From assembly GCA_022647565.1 (NCBI GenBank), contig JALCLA010000008.1, forward strand, positions 1 through 47,117: 47,117 bases of DNA, in the 5' to 3' direction. The position numbers were made by a program, and so were the translations under genes. Under the pieces are notes generated by a model. It ran no database searches, had not been told where the DNA came from, and saw only the letters and a list, made by a program, of their open reading frames with translations. The stretch's first letter is position 1; the number at the start of each line of letters is the position of its first letter. Shown piece by piece: positions 22,110 to 30,610 of the stretch. The stretch comes from Chiayiivirga sp. Lineage in GTDB: Bacteria; Pseudomonadota; Gammaproteobacteria; Xanthomonadales; Xanthomonadaceae.

Positions 22110-23228
22110 TCAGCGCAGGGCCACCGCCTGCGCTTCGCTGGCGGATGGGTCAACCTTCACCTTCTGGCCTGGTGCAATGCGCTCACCGCCGCGCACCACC
22201 AGTCGGTCGCCGGCCTGCACGTCGCCAATCACTTCCACCAGCTCGCCCTGCGCGCTGCCGGTGCGCACCGGCACGCGCTGCGCGGTGTCGTCGGCAGCCA
22301 CCCGCACCACGAAGGTTTCACTCGGGCGCAACACCAAGGCATCGCGCGGCACGGCCACCACGTCGCGCGGCTCGGCGCTGGGCAAGCCCACCTGCAGTGC
22401 CGAACCGATCGGCCAGCGCGTCGCGTCCAGCGCCACGCGCACTTCGAACTGGCGCGAACTCTCGTCTCCGACCGGAACCACGGCCCGCACCGACTGGCGT
22501 AGCTCGGCCTCGCCTTCGCGAATCGCCACCTCCATGCCCGGCTTCAGTCGCGCCGCCAGATTCACCGGCGCCTGCGCCTTCACTTCCAGCCGCTGCGTGT
22601 TGACCAGGCGCACCACGGCCATGCCGGTACCGAGGTATTCCCCGCTCTGGATGAAGCGTTCCACCACGGTACCGTCAAAGGGCGCGCGCACCGTGGTGTT
22701 GCGCAGCCGATGCCGGGTCTGGTCCAGCGCCACGCGCGCGCCCTGTAGCTCCTGTTCCAGCACCCGCCGCTGCGAGCGTGCCTCGTCGTGCTGCGCCCCG
22801 GCGATGCTGTGCTTCTGCACCAGCTGGCCGAGGCGTTGCTCCTGCGAGCGTGCATAGTCGAGCCGCGCCTGGATGCGCTCCAGCTCACTCAGGTTCTGCC
22901 GCTCCTGCAAGCGCAGCAAGGCATCGTCGAGCTGCGCCAGCGTGTCGCCACGCCGCACGCTGACGCCGACTTCGGCCACGCGCACCACGCGCCCGTCTTG
23001 TTCGGAGGCAACGCGCGCATCCTCGCGGCTGACCACACTGGCCGGCGCCCACAGCAAGGGCGCGAGCTGCGTGGCCCGGGCCTGCGCCACTTCCACCGGC
23101 GCTGGCGGCGGGGCCGGCGCGGCGGGTGCTGCATCCTGCGCCTTGGCGCGGGGGCTGAAGCTGGCGGCAAGCGATACCGCCAGCGCCGAGGCGACGGCGA
23201 CCGACAGGAAGCGAGTGGCTGTGTTCAT
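22110..23228 (-). CDS. RND efflux periplasmic adaptor (membrane fusion protein)
   Basis: The adaptor links an RND pump in the inner membrane to an outer-membrane channel. From ATG at 23226-23228 the product is 372 aa. It has a signal peptide (MNTATRFLSVAVASALAVSL) and a Pro/Ala-rich linker. The split lipoyl domain includes RAPFDGTVVERFIQSGEYLG and encloses a coiled-coil hairpin (about residues 85-155). Beta-barrel and membrane-proximal domains follow. It lies 28 bp after the RND transporter gene, so transporter and adaptor are cotranscribed. No outer-membrane factor gene is in the window. The substrate is unknown. Confidence 0.92.
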   Translation of the reverse strand: MNTATRFLSVAVASALAVSLAASFSPRAKAQDAAPAAPAPPPAPVEVAQARATQLAPLLWAPASVVSREDARVASEQDGRVVRVAEVGVSVRRGDTLAQLDDALLRLQERQNLSELERIQARLDYARSQEQRLGQLVQKHSIAGAQHDEARSQRRVLEQELQGARVALDQTRHRLRNTTVRAPFDGTVVERFIQSGEYLGTGMAVVRLVNTQRLEVKAQAPVNLAARLKPGMEVAIREGEAELRQSVRAVVPVGDESSRQFEVRVALDATRWPIGSALQVGLPSAEPRDVVAVPRDALVLRPSETFVVRVAADDTAQRVPVRTGSAQGELVEVIGDVQAGDRLVVRGGERIAPGQKVKVDPSASEAQAVALR

Positions 23229-23256
23229 GGGTTCCTCCGTGAAGACTCGATGGGTT

Positions 23257-26200
23257 TCAGGCGACGCTCTTGAGCGCCGCGTGCGCCGGCATCGCGGCGG
23301 CAAGGGCATCGCGCCGCCATTGCAGTCGCAGCAGCGCCGGCATCAGCACCAGGGTGAAGACCAGGCTCAGGCCGACGCCGCCGACGGTGACGGCCGCGAT
23401 GCCGCGGTAGATCACCGCGCCCGGCCCCGGGTTGATCGCCATCGGCAAGGCGCCCACCACGCCGGTCAGCGCGCCGATCAGGATCGGACGCAGGCGTTGA
23501 TTCAAGGCCTGTTCCACGGCCCGGGTCAGGTCCAGGCCGTCGGCTTCGCCGGCGCGGGTCTGGGCGATCAGCAGGATGGCGTTGTTGATCACCATGCCGA
23601 GCAGCATGATGAAGCCGATCATCGAGAGCAGGTCGAGCGACTGCGGTGTGAACAGGCCCAGCACACGCAGGCCGAGCACGCCGCCGAACACCGCCATCGG
23701 CAGCGCCATCATCACGAAGGCACTGTCGCGCAGCGATTTGAACATGGCAGCCATAAGCATGAACAACAGCGCCAGCGCCATCGCGAAGTTCGACGCCATG
23801 CCCGACACCACTTCCTGCAGGCGGTCGGCGCTGCCCGAGACGCGCACACCGGCATCCGCGGGCAAGGCCTGACGCAGCGCCGGCACCACCTCGCTCTCGA
23901 CGATGGCGAGCGCCTCCTCCAGCGACATCGCAACAGGCGGGTCAACGGTGAGGGTTACGGTGCGGCGCCGGTCGACGCGACGCAATTGCGACGGTGCCAT
24001 CGTGGTTTCCAGCGCGACCAGGTCGCCCAGCGGCAGTACGCCGCCCTGTGGTGTCGCCACCGGCACCGTCGCCAGCTGCTCCGGCGCATTCCATCCGGAG
24101 GCACGCAGGATGATCGGCAGGCGCTGGTCGCCGTTGAAGTACTCGCCCAGCCACATGCCATCGCCCAGAGTGCGCACCACGCTGCCGACATCGGGCCGGT
24201 TCCAGCCCACTTCGGCCAGGCGCCGGTCGTTCGCGTGCAGGCGCAGTTCCGGCTCGGCCGCATCGGCGTTCGGGAAGGCCTGCACGTTTGCGCCGGGAAA
24301 TTTCTCCTCAAGCAGCTTGCGCCCGGACTCGGCCCCGGCGTTGAGCGCGGCGGTATCGCCCGACTGCAGGTGGATCTGGATCGCGCGTGCCGAACCGCCG
24401 AAGGCACCGAACAGTTCGCCTTCGGTGGCGAAGGCGCGCGTGTCGGGGAAACCGACCACGATCTCGTCGCGCACGACCGCCTCCAGGTCGCCGATGCGGT
24501 CCTCGTCGACCACGCGCGCGCCCAGGGTTCCGCCACCGGGCCAGAGCAGCATGTACCAGTTCTTCAGTGCCGGATCCTTCTCGCCCTTCATGTAGGGCTC
24601 CATCCGCGCCAGCACGGTCTGCACGATCTCGCGATCGACGATGGCCGGGCTCATGCCGGGCGGAAAACTGAAGAAGGCGTCGATCGCGGCACGCTTCACC
24701 GGCGGCAGGTAGTCCAGGCGCGGCACCAAAAGCCACGACGCGACACAGGGCGCTGCCACCAGCAGCGCGATCCAGCTCACCTGTTTCGATTTCGAATTGG
24801 TCCAGCGCATGAGCGCGGCGGTAACGCGCGGGTAGCCTTGCTCGCTCAGCGAGGCCAGGCGCTTGGCCTTGAGCCATCCGCTGGCGGCGGCCGGCAACAC
24901 CGTCACCGCGATCAGCATCGAGATCGCGACGGCGATCGAGATGGTGAGGGCGAGATCGGCGAACAGCTGGCCTTCGACGTCGTCCATGAAGATCACCGGC
25001 ACGAATACCGCGACCGTGGTGAGGGTGGAAGCCACCAGCGCGCCCGCCACCTGGCGCGTGCCCAGGCTCGCGGCTTCGAACGGCATCTTGCCGCTCTCGC
25101 GCAGGCGCACGATGTTCTCGGCCACCACCACCGCCGCATCCATCACCATGCCGACCGCGAAGGCGAGGCCGGCGAGCGAGATCACGTTCAGGCTGCGTCC
25201 CGCCAGATCGAGCACGATGAAAGTGGCCAGCAACGAGATCGGGATGGCCGAGGCGATCAGCAAGGTGGCGCGGCGATCGCGCAGGAACCACCACAAGCAG
25301 CCCACCGCCAGCAACACGCCGGCAAGCAGGTTGCCCGAAAGCAGGTTGATCGCGCGGTTGATGAAGAGCGAGGAATCGAAGCTCTGCTCGATGCCGAGGC
25401 CGTTCTCCTTGAGCACGCCGTCGCGCAGCTCGGCGATGACCGACTTGACCTCGTTGAGCGTGGCCAGCACGTTCGCGCCGCTTTCCCGGTCGATGCGCAG
25501 GCCGATCGCGACATTGCCGTTCTGGTAGGCGTAGAACTGCTTCTCCGGGCGCTTCACCGCAATCGTCGCGACATCGCCCAGGCGCACCGGGCGACCGTCG
25601 CGCCAGGCCAGGATCAGGTTGCCAAGTTCCTCCGGCGAGTAGCGACCGGCAAAGCGCAAGGTGTACTGGCGTCGCCCCGATTCGAAGAAGCCGCCGGAGA
25701 CATCCGTGGCGCGCGCCGCCTGCTGCGCGATCTGGGGAATGCCGATGCCCAGCGCCGCCGCTCGGTCGAGGTCCAGTTCGATCGCCACCTCTTCCGGCGG
25801 GCCGCCATTGACCTGTACCCCGGCCACGCCCGGCACGGCCTCGATGCGCGGCAGCACGCGCTCTTCGATCAGGCGTCCGTAGTCCTCGATCTCGCCTTCG
25901 GTGCCCGGCAACTTCTGCACGAAGAACCAGGACAGGGTCTGGTTCGACTCCTGGCCGTTGAGTTGCACCACCGGCGGATTCACGTCGGGCGGCAATTGCG
26001 GCATGCGATTGAGGCGACCCAGCACCTCCACCAGCATCGCGCGCATGTCGGTGCCGACCGCGAAGGTGAGATTGACCCAGGAACCTCCCTGGAAGGCGTT
26101 GCCCTCCATCTGCTGCAAGCCTGGCAGGCCTTGCAGCACGTTCTCCATCGGCTCCAAGATTTCCGATTCCATTTCCTGTGGCGAGGCCGCGCGCCAGCCG

Positions 26201-26346
26201 GTCTGCACCGACATCTGCGGTGCCTCGATGTCCGGGAACAGCTGCAGCGGCAGTTCGCGCAGGCTGAACCAACCGAACAGGCAGACCATGGCCACGATCA
26301 CGGCCACGGCCGCGGGGTTCTTCAACGATCCATCGGTGAGCTTCAT
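23257..26346 (-). CDS. RND-family efflux transporter permease
   Basis: This is a proton-driven inner-membrane efflux pump of 1,029 aa with the usual two halves. Each half has one N-terminal membrane helix, a large periplasmic loop and five further helices. Membrane helix 4 reads LAFAVGMVMDAAVVVAENI near residues 394-412. Only one acidic residue (D403) is present where the drug pumps of the AcrB type have a D-D pair. Helix 10 contains GFIMLLGMVINNAILLI. The start MKLTDGSLKNPAAVAVIVAM is well supported. It is followed by its adaptor gene and preceded by the small gene at 26425. Substrate and specificity cannot be read from the sequence. Confidence 0.93.
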   Translation of the reverse strand: MKLTDGSLKNPAAVAVIVAMVCLFGWFSLRELPLQLFPDIEAPQMSVQTGWRAASPQEMESEILEPMENVLQGLPGLQQMEGNAFQGGSWVNLTFAVGTDMRAMLVEVLGRLNRMPQLPPDVNPPVVQLNGQESNQTLSWFFVQKLPGTEGEIEDYGRLIEERVLPRIEAVPGVAGVQVNGGPPEEVAIELDLDRAAALGIGIPQIAQQAARATDVSGGFFESGRRQYTLRFAGRYSPEELGNLILAWRDGRPVRLGDVATIAVKRPEKQFYAYQNGNVAIGLRIDRESGANVLATLNEVKSVIAELRDGVLKENGLGIEQSFDSSLFINRAINLLSGNLLAGVLLAVGCLWWFLRDRRATLLIASAIPISLLATFIVLDLAGRSLNVISLAGLAFAVGMVMDAAVVVAENIVRLRESGKMPFEAASLGTRQVAGALVASTLTTVAVFVPVIFMDDVEGQLFADLALTISIAVAISMLIAVTVLPAAASGWLKAKRLASLSEQGYPRVTAALMRWTNSKSKQVSWIALLVAAPCVASWLLVPRLDYLPPVKRAAIDAFFSFPPGMSPAIVDREIVQTVLARMEPYMKGEKDPALKNWYMLLWPGGGTLGARVVDEDRIGDLEAVVRDEIVVGFPDTRAFATEGELFGAFGGSARAIQIHLQSGDTAALNAGAESGRKLLEEKFPGANVQAFPNADAAEPELRLHANDRRLAEVGWNRPDVGSVVRTLGDGMWLGEYFNGDQRLPIILRASGWNAPEQLATVPVATPQGGVLPLGDLVALETTMAPSQLRRVDRRRTVTLTVDPPVAMSLEEALAIVESEVVPALRQALPADAGVRVSGSADRLQEVVSGMASNFAMALALLFMLMAAMFKSLRDSAFVMMALPMAVFGGVLGLRVLGLFTPQSLDLLSMIGFIMLLGMVINNAILLIAQTRAGEADGLDLTRAVEQALNQRLRPILIGALTGVVGALPMAINPGPGAVIYRGIAAVTVGGVGLSLVFTLVLMPALLRLQWRRDALAAAMPAHAALKSVA

Positions 26347-26424
26347 GCAATCCCCGGCAGGCAGGCGTCCGTCGCCATGCCGCGCAGGGTCGTCCCGCGC
26401 GTCGTGCCTGGGATGCGCCGGAAG

Positions 26425-26721
26425 TCATCGAAGTTTCGCGCCTGCGCCCAGCCGATGCGTCGCCACGGTCGGACGTTGCCAGGCATGACTTCCGTCCTGG
26501 CGATGGCCGAGGTTCCATTCACTCCGCCCCAGGTGACACGCTCCGTCGCTTGCCTGCTTGCCCTCCGATTCGAAGCAGCACGGCGCGCGCATGTCGGCCT
26601 GCAGCGGCACCTCGTAGCTCAGCCACTGGTCCGGTACCAGTACCGCCAGGCGCTGCCCAAGCTCCTGTGCCTCGGCCACGAACGGAATCGACAGCAACCA
26701 CCAGCGCAGGCGCGCCGTCAT
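26425..26721 (-). CDS. small hypothetical protein with Cys-Cys pair
   Basis: I do not recognise this 98-aa frame. It starts 10 bp after the HEAT-repeat gene, in the same direction, and uses G/C-rich third positions like its neighbours, so it is probably translated. The N-terminus is hydrophobic (RLRWWLLSIPFVAEA) but short for a signal peptide. A C-C pair lies at residues 49-50 (MRAPCCFE), with a third Cys near residue 63. It ends 78 bp before the RND gene. The last 25 residues look less protein-like, so a frameshift near the 3' end is possible. Confidence 0.55.
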   Translation of the reverse strand: MTARLRWWLLSIPFVAEAQELGQRLAVLVPDQWLSYEVPLQADMRAPCCFESEGKQASDGACHLGRSEWNLGHRQDGSHAWQRPTVATHRLGAGAKLR

Positions 26722-26731
26722 GGGAGTCTGC

Positions 26732-28003
26732 CTACCGATTCAGCGCGTCGTCGATCAGGTCCAGCGCCGCGTCGTCGCCGGCGGCGGCGATCATCTGCAG
26801 CAGCTGGCGCTTGCGCTCCGGATCAGGTTCCAGTCGATACAACGCCACCAGGTGCGTGGTATCGCCCGCAATCATCATGCCTTCGATCACTGCGTCCTTC
26901 ACCGCCGCCGCCGCATCGGGCGTGTAGAAGGCCCGCAGCGCCGCCGTGGATTCCGGCCCACCGACGATGCCGAGCGCGCGGATCGCATGGGCACGGACGG
27001 CAGGGTCGGTTTCGCGCTGCGCCAGGCCTTGCAGCTCCTCGCCCGCGCCAGCGATGCCGAAGCCGTCGATCACGGCGCGGCGATCGGCCGGGTCGGTGAG
27101 GCGAGCGTAGAGCTTGCCCAGTTCCGCAGCCTGCCCCATTGCGCCCAGGGACTGGATCGCTTCGCGGCGACGATCCGCGTCACTCTCGCTTTCGATCAGC
27201 TGCGCCATGAGGTCGGCACGGTTGCCGATCAGGAAGGCATCGGTCACGGCGCGCTTGATCGCGGCATCGGTGTTGCTGCGATAGATCGGCAGGAGACGAT
27301 CCAGCGACTCGCGCCGACCACCGGCCGCGATCATGTGGATCGCTTCGGCCTTGAGTCGCGGCGAGGCCAAGCCATCGAGCAGCGACGCGACCGCCGCCTC
27401 GGCCGCGGTCGCGTCGATCTGGCTGAGCACGAACAAGGCACGCACCTTGACCTTGTCTGCTTGCGTTCCGGCCAGTACGCGCTGCAGGATCGGCACGGCT
27501 TTCGCATTGCCACTGGCCAGGAGGGCATCGAGCGCCATCAACGCGTCGGCGTCCGCGTCCAGTTCGATATCCCTGGGCCCCTTGTCCCCTTTCTCGCCCT
27601 TGTCGCCCTTGTCACCTTTCGCCCCTTTGGTGTCGAAGCTGGCGACCAGCGCTTCGGCGTCGTCGAGCCAGACGCTGTCCGGGAACTGTCGCCGCAAACG
27701 CTCGATCTCGCGCCCGGATTCGCGTGGCCGCTGGGCCTGCGCCAAGGCATAGGCCTGCCAGTAGATCGCGGCGTCGGCCGGTTCACTCTTGCTGGCAATC
27801 AATTCCTTCTCCAACTCGCGGAACTGGTGCAAGGCCAGGCGCCAGTCGCTGCGCCCGAGCGATTCGTGCCCTTGCCAGTAGAGCGCCTTCGAGGCCTCGC
27901 CGGCCGGAGCGCCGTCCTGCGCCTGTGGTGCGGCCATGCCTGGCGCGGACAGGCACAAGGCCGTGAGGATGGTCAGGCTCAGCAGTCGATGCGGGAGTCG
28001 CAT
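26732..28003 (-). CDS. exported HEAT-repeat protein with collagen-like linker
   Basis: This 423-aa protein has a signal peptide (MRLPHRLLSLTILTALCLSA, cleavage near AAPQA). An N-terminal helical region at about residues 38-120 resembles TPR repeats of a cell-envelope scaffold. Six Gly-X-Y triplets follow at residues 127-144 (GAK GDK GDK GEK GDK GPR). The C-terminal HEAT/PBS-lyase-like repeats (about 155-420) contain AIRALGIVGGPESTAAL-type helices. The start at ATG 28001-28003 leaves 28 bp to the upstream gene; a longer frame upstream is not supported. It is the third gene of the sigma-factor run. It probably acts as a protein-binding scaffold in the periplasm; no function is known to me. Confidence 0.8.
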   Translation of the reverse strand: MRLPHRLLSLTILTALCLSAPGMAAPQAQDGAPAGEASKALYWQGHESLGRSDWRLALHQFRELEKELIASKSEPADAAIYWQAYALAQAQRPRESGREIERLRRQFPDSVWLDDAEALVASFDTKGAKGDKGDKGEKGDKGPRDIELDADADALMALDALLASGNAKAVPILQRVLAGTQADKVKVRALFVLSQIDATAAEAAVASLLDGLASPRLKAEAIHMIAAGGRRESLDRLLPIYRSNTDAAIKRAVTDAFLIGNRADLMAQLIESESDADRRREAIQSLGAMGQAAELGKLYARLTDPADRRAVIDGFGIAGAGEELQGLAQRETDPAVRAHAIRALGIVGGPESTAALRAFYTPDAAAAVKDAVIEGMMIAGDTTHLVALYRLEPDPERKRQLLQMIAAAGDDAALDLIDDALNR

Positions 28004-28031
28004 GGGAGTTCCTTGCGGTTGCGGGGTCGGT

Positions 28032-28796
28032 TCAGAGGGATCGGGTTTGGGTGCCGAACTCACGTCGTGCCAGTGCGGCGGCGGCGCGTGTCTTGAAGGC
28101 AAGGTCGCGACGCCGGATCTCCTCGCCCAGGGCCGGCGCGATGGCGTCCTGCTCGTTCGCCAGCTCGATCAGGACCGGATCGAGTTCGCGCAGGAAGCGC
28201 GCCAGCGCCGGCTTGCCGGCGCGTTCCGCGGCTGCGGCATAGAGCCGGTGTGATTCGAGCAGATGAGTCGCAAGGTCGCGCGCCGCTGCCGACTCCTGCG
28301 GCGAGTTCGCCGCCACCAGCAGGGCGCGCTCGGTCTGCTGCAGGTGCGCCGCAAGGTACGCCCCCAGCACGCGGCTGGAGGCGTCGGGCGCGAGCAAGGC
28401 CTGCTCGTTCGTCGCCGGCGCGACGCTGCGCTGGCCGATCAGATAACCGATGCCGAGCGTGGCGATCAGCAGGCCCGCGAAGGCCAGCGGCGCCGGGCGC
28501 AAGGGTTCGATCCATCCCAGCAGCCGCGTCAGCGGCGACCGCGACGCGCGGCGCGGCGGCAGCGCGGGTGCCAGGCGCCCCCAGACCCGGGCTTCCAGCC
28601 CCGCGTCCGGCTCGTCCGACGGCCAGGCTTCACCCACGCGTCCGAGCGCTTCACGCAGTGCGGCGAGGCGCAGGCGCAGCTCGGCGTCGTAGAACAGGGC
28701 ATCCTCGATCTCGCTGTTGCGTTCCGCATCGAGGCCATCGCGGTAGTGGTACAGCAACAGCTCGCCATCGCTGATGGGGTTCATGCTGGCCTTCAT
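28032..28796 (-). CDS. probable anti-sigma factor, single-pass membrane protein
   Basis: This 254-aa protein starts at ATG 28794-28796 (MKASMNPISDGELLLYHYRD), overlapping the sigma-factor stop as ATGA. The N-terminal cytoplasmic part (about residues 1-100) has the DGELLLYHYRDGL helix typical of anti-sigma and zinc-finger-like regulators, but the HxxxCxxC zinc motif is absent. One membrane helix lies at about 102-121 (PAPLAFAGLLIATLGIGYLI). The C-terminal 130 residues are helical and periplasmic. Position directly after an ECF sigma gene suggests that it holds the sigma factor at the membrane. Function is inferred from context. Confidence 0.7.
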   Translation of the reverse strand: MKASMNPISDGELLLYHYRDGLDAERNSEIEDALFYDAELRLRLAALREALGRVGEAWPSDEPDAGLEARVWGRLAPALPPRRASRSPLTRLLGWIEPLRPAPLAFAGLLIATLGIGYLIGQRSVAPATNEQALLAPDASSRVLGAYLAAHLQQTERALLVAANSPQESAAARDLATHLLESHRLYAAAAERAGKPALARFLRELDPVLIELANEQDAIAPALGEEIRRRDLAFKTRAAAALARREFGTQTRSL

Positions 28797-29371
28797 GGTT
28801 CGCTCCTCACCGGACTGAGCGCGGCACGCAGCTTGCGCACGGCGCGGAACACGGTCTGTTTGCAGGCATTGACGTTGCAACCGAGCTCGCCCGCGATGTC
28901 CTCCAGCGGGTACTGCTCGAAATGGCGCAGCACGAAGGCACAGCGTTCGGCACGACTGAGGCCCTGCAGCACGATCCCGAGGCGCTGCCCGAACTCATGG
29001 CCCGAAGCGTGTTCGAACGGATCTTCCTGGCGGTCGGTGAAGAACGACGCGTCGCCCTCCTCGGACTCGCTCTCCAAGGGCACTTCGATGCGGCGCTGGC
29101 GCAACTGACCCAGGGCGGCATTCACCGCGATGCGACGCAGCCACGACCCGAACGCACTGCGTCCGTCGAATCGCTCCAGTCCGCGCCAGGCGTTGATGAA
29201 AGCATCCTGCAAGGCATCTTCCGCCGCCGCGGCATCGCCCAGCAGGCGCTGGCAGACCCGGTGCAGCGGGCGAGCATGGGTTTCGACCAGACGTCGGAAG
29301 GCGACCGGGTCGCCGCGCCTGGCGGCGTTCACCCAGCGCGCTTCGGTTTCGGGGGACTGCGATTCGGTCAT
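28793..29371 (-). CDS. ECF-type RNA polymerase sigma factor
   Basis: This 192-aa sigma70-family factor has region 2 near residues 24-90 (LLGDAAAAEDALQDAFINAW and a FGSWLRRIAVNAAL helix). Region 4 near 130-185 contains LSRAERCAFVLRHFEQYPLEDIA and the helix-turn-helix ELGCNVNACKQTVFRAVRKL. Region 3 is absent, as in ECF factors. I start at ATG 29369-29371 (MTESQSPETEARWVNAARRG). It is the first gene of a same-strand run that continues with the membrane protein, the HEAT protein and, after a small gene, the RND pump. Which of these it controls is inferred only from order. Confidence 0.9.
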   Translation of the reverse strand: MTESQSPETEARWVNAARRGDPVAFRRLVETHARPLHRVCQRLLGDAAAAEDALQDAFINAWRGLERFDGRSAFGSWLRRIAVNAALGQLRQRRIEVPLESESEEGDASFFTDRQEDPFEHASGHEFGQRLGIVLQGLSRAERCAFVLRHFEQYPLEDIAGELGCNVNACKQTVFRAVRKLRAALSPVRSEP

Positions 29372-29434
29372 GCCGCCTAGGATGCCGCGCGAGGCCATCC
29401 GGTTATTGAGACTTGTGCAATTGATTGACAGCCC

Positions 29435-29539
29435 GCGCCCTTCGACTTCGCGCCTTGGGCGCTACGCTCAGGGTGAGCGGGTTCGCAAATGCCGCTCATC
29501 CTGAGCGTAGGCCGCGAAGAGGCCGAAGTCGAAGGACGC
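29435..29539. repeat. 105-bp imperfect palindrome upstream of the sigma-factor gene
   Basis: The left arm (GCGCCCTTCGACTTCG, then CTACGCTCAGG and TGAGCGG) returns as a reverse complement in the right arm with small differences. The tip of the palindrome lies near 29481-29491. It separates the response regulator gene from the sigma-factor gene. Such CCTTCGACTTCG / CTACGCTCAGG palindromes are common dispersed intergenic elements in GC-rich proteobacteria. A terminator role for the upstream gene is possible. Confidence 0.75.
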
Positions 29540-29663
29540 CCAGCCTCTCGTCGACCATTTACGCAAGGCCGTGAAGAAACACAGACATCCGTTTCATCCC
29601 CCGCGGGTCGGGAGGCCACGGTGAAAGACTCAATGGCATCGGCGGGACAAGCCGCAGGCGCGG

Positions 29664-30491
29664 CTACTTCAGCAGCTCGATCTTGTCCTTGTAGCTGCGG
29701 CTGAGCTTGAGTTCGTGGCCGCAGTCCAGCATGAGGAAATATTCGCCGTTGATGTGCGCCCGCATCGACTTGACCCGTTCCAGGTTGACGATCGTGGAGC
29801 GGTGCACGCGCTGGAAGCGGCGCTCGTCCAGCTGGCCCTCGAGTTCCCGCATGGTGGCGCGCAGGATGTGGGTTTCGTCGCTGGCGTGGATGCACATGTA
29901 ATCGCCGGCGGCATCGATCCAGCGGATGTCGGCCATGTCGAGGCGCACGGTGCGGTTGCCGTCGCGGATCGCCAGGCGCTGGGCTTCGGCCGGCCGCTTG
30001 AGCTTGCCGGCATCGTCCGACAAGGCCTCGTCGAGGGTCAGGGCCGGCTTGCCCGACAGCTCTCCCAACAGGTTCAGCAAGCGCGCGCAGTGCTGGTCGG
30101 CTTCGTGCTCGCGCCGTTGCTGCCGCACCCGATAGAGGGCCTGGGCGAGGCGACTGTCATCAATGGGCTTGAGCAGGTAGTCGACCGCGCTGGCTTCGAA
30201 TGCACGGATCGCGTAGTGGTCATAGGCGGTGACGAAGACCACGAGCGGCAACTGCGAGGCCGGAATCGCACGCAAGGCGGCGAAACCATCGAGGCCGGGC
30301 ATCTGCACGTCGAGGAACATCAGGTCGGGCTGCAATTCCGCCACGGCCTTCACCGCCTCGGCGCCATTGCCGCACTGGCGCACGATCTCGACGTCCGGCT
30401 CGCCGGCCAGGCGCAACTCCAGCCCGCGCCGCGCCAAAGGCTCGTCGTCCACGATCAGTGTGCGGATTGCGCCCTGCATCGCCACACCCAT
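29664..30491 (-). CDS. LytTR-family response regulator
   Basis: This DNA-binding response regulator pairs with the histidine kinase encoded just upstream. The receiver domain (about residues 9-125) has the acidic pair in LIVDDEP, the phospho-acceptor D61 in LMFLDVQMPGLDG, and VTAYDHYAIRAFEASAVDYLLKP. The C-terminal LytTR domain (about 165-272) includes RWIDAAGDYMCIHAS and FQRVHRSTIVNLERV. I use ATG 30489-30491 (275 aa), which has the GAGGG element before it. ATG 30477-30479 is an alternative (271 aa). It belongs to the AlgR/LytR type; the target genes are unknown. Confidence 0.92.
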   Translation of the reverse strand: MGVAMQGAIRTLIVDDEPLARRGLELRLAGEPDVEIVRQCGNGAEAVKAVAELQPDLMFLDVQMPGLDGFAALRAIPASQLPLVVFVTAYDHYAIRAFEASAVDYLLKPIDDSRLAQALYRVRQQRREHEADQHCARLLNLLGELSGKPALTLDEALSDDAGKLKRPAEAQRLAIRDGNRTVRLDMADIRWIDAAGDYMCIHASDETHILRATMRELEGQLDERRFQRVHRSTIVNLERVKSMRAHINGEYFLMLDCGHELKLSRSYKDKIELLK

Positions 30492-30610
30492 GCGCCACCC
30501 TCGCCTTCCGTCCTGTCCAAGACTGCGGCGGGCGGCCATCCGTCGCATGTGCGGATGGTCATGGCACGCAATCAGTTTCCTTCCCACGCTCGCGGAGGAG
30601 GAGAGATGCG

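Noticed and set aside
22873..27099. 1,408-codon open frame on the plus strand
   Set aside because: It lies antisense to four genes (adaptor, RND pump, small gene, HEAT protein), has no recognisable domain and the Gln/His/Arg composition of a shadow frame.
27572..27640. Short tandem repeat of TTGTCGCCC-like units as a CRISPR or mobile-element repeat
   Set aside because: It is coding sequence for the Gly-X-Y linker; unit length is 9 nt and there are no spacers.
30530..30570. Hairpin GGCCATCCG / CGGATGGTC as a further copy of the two-hairpin repeat
   Set aside because: It shares GGATGG but has a 9-nt loop and lacks the partner hairpin at 30 nt and the spacer.
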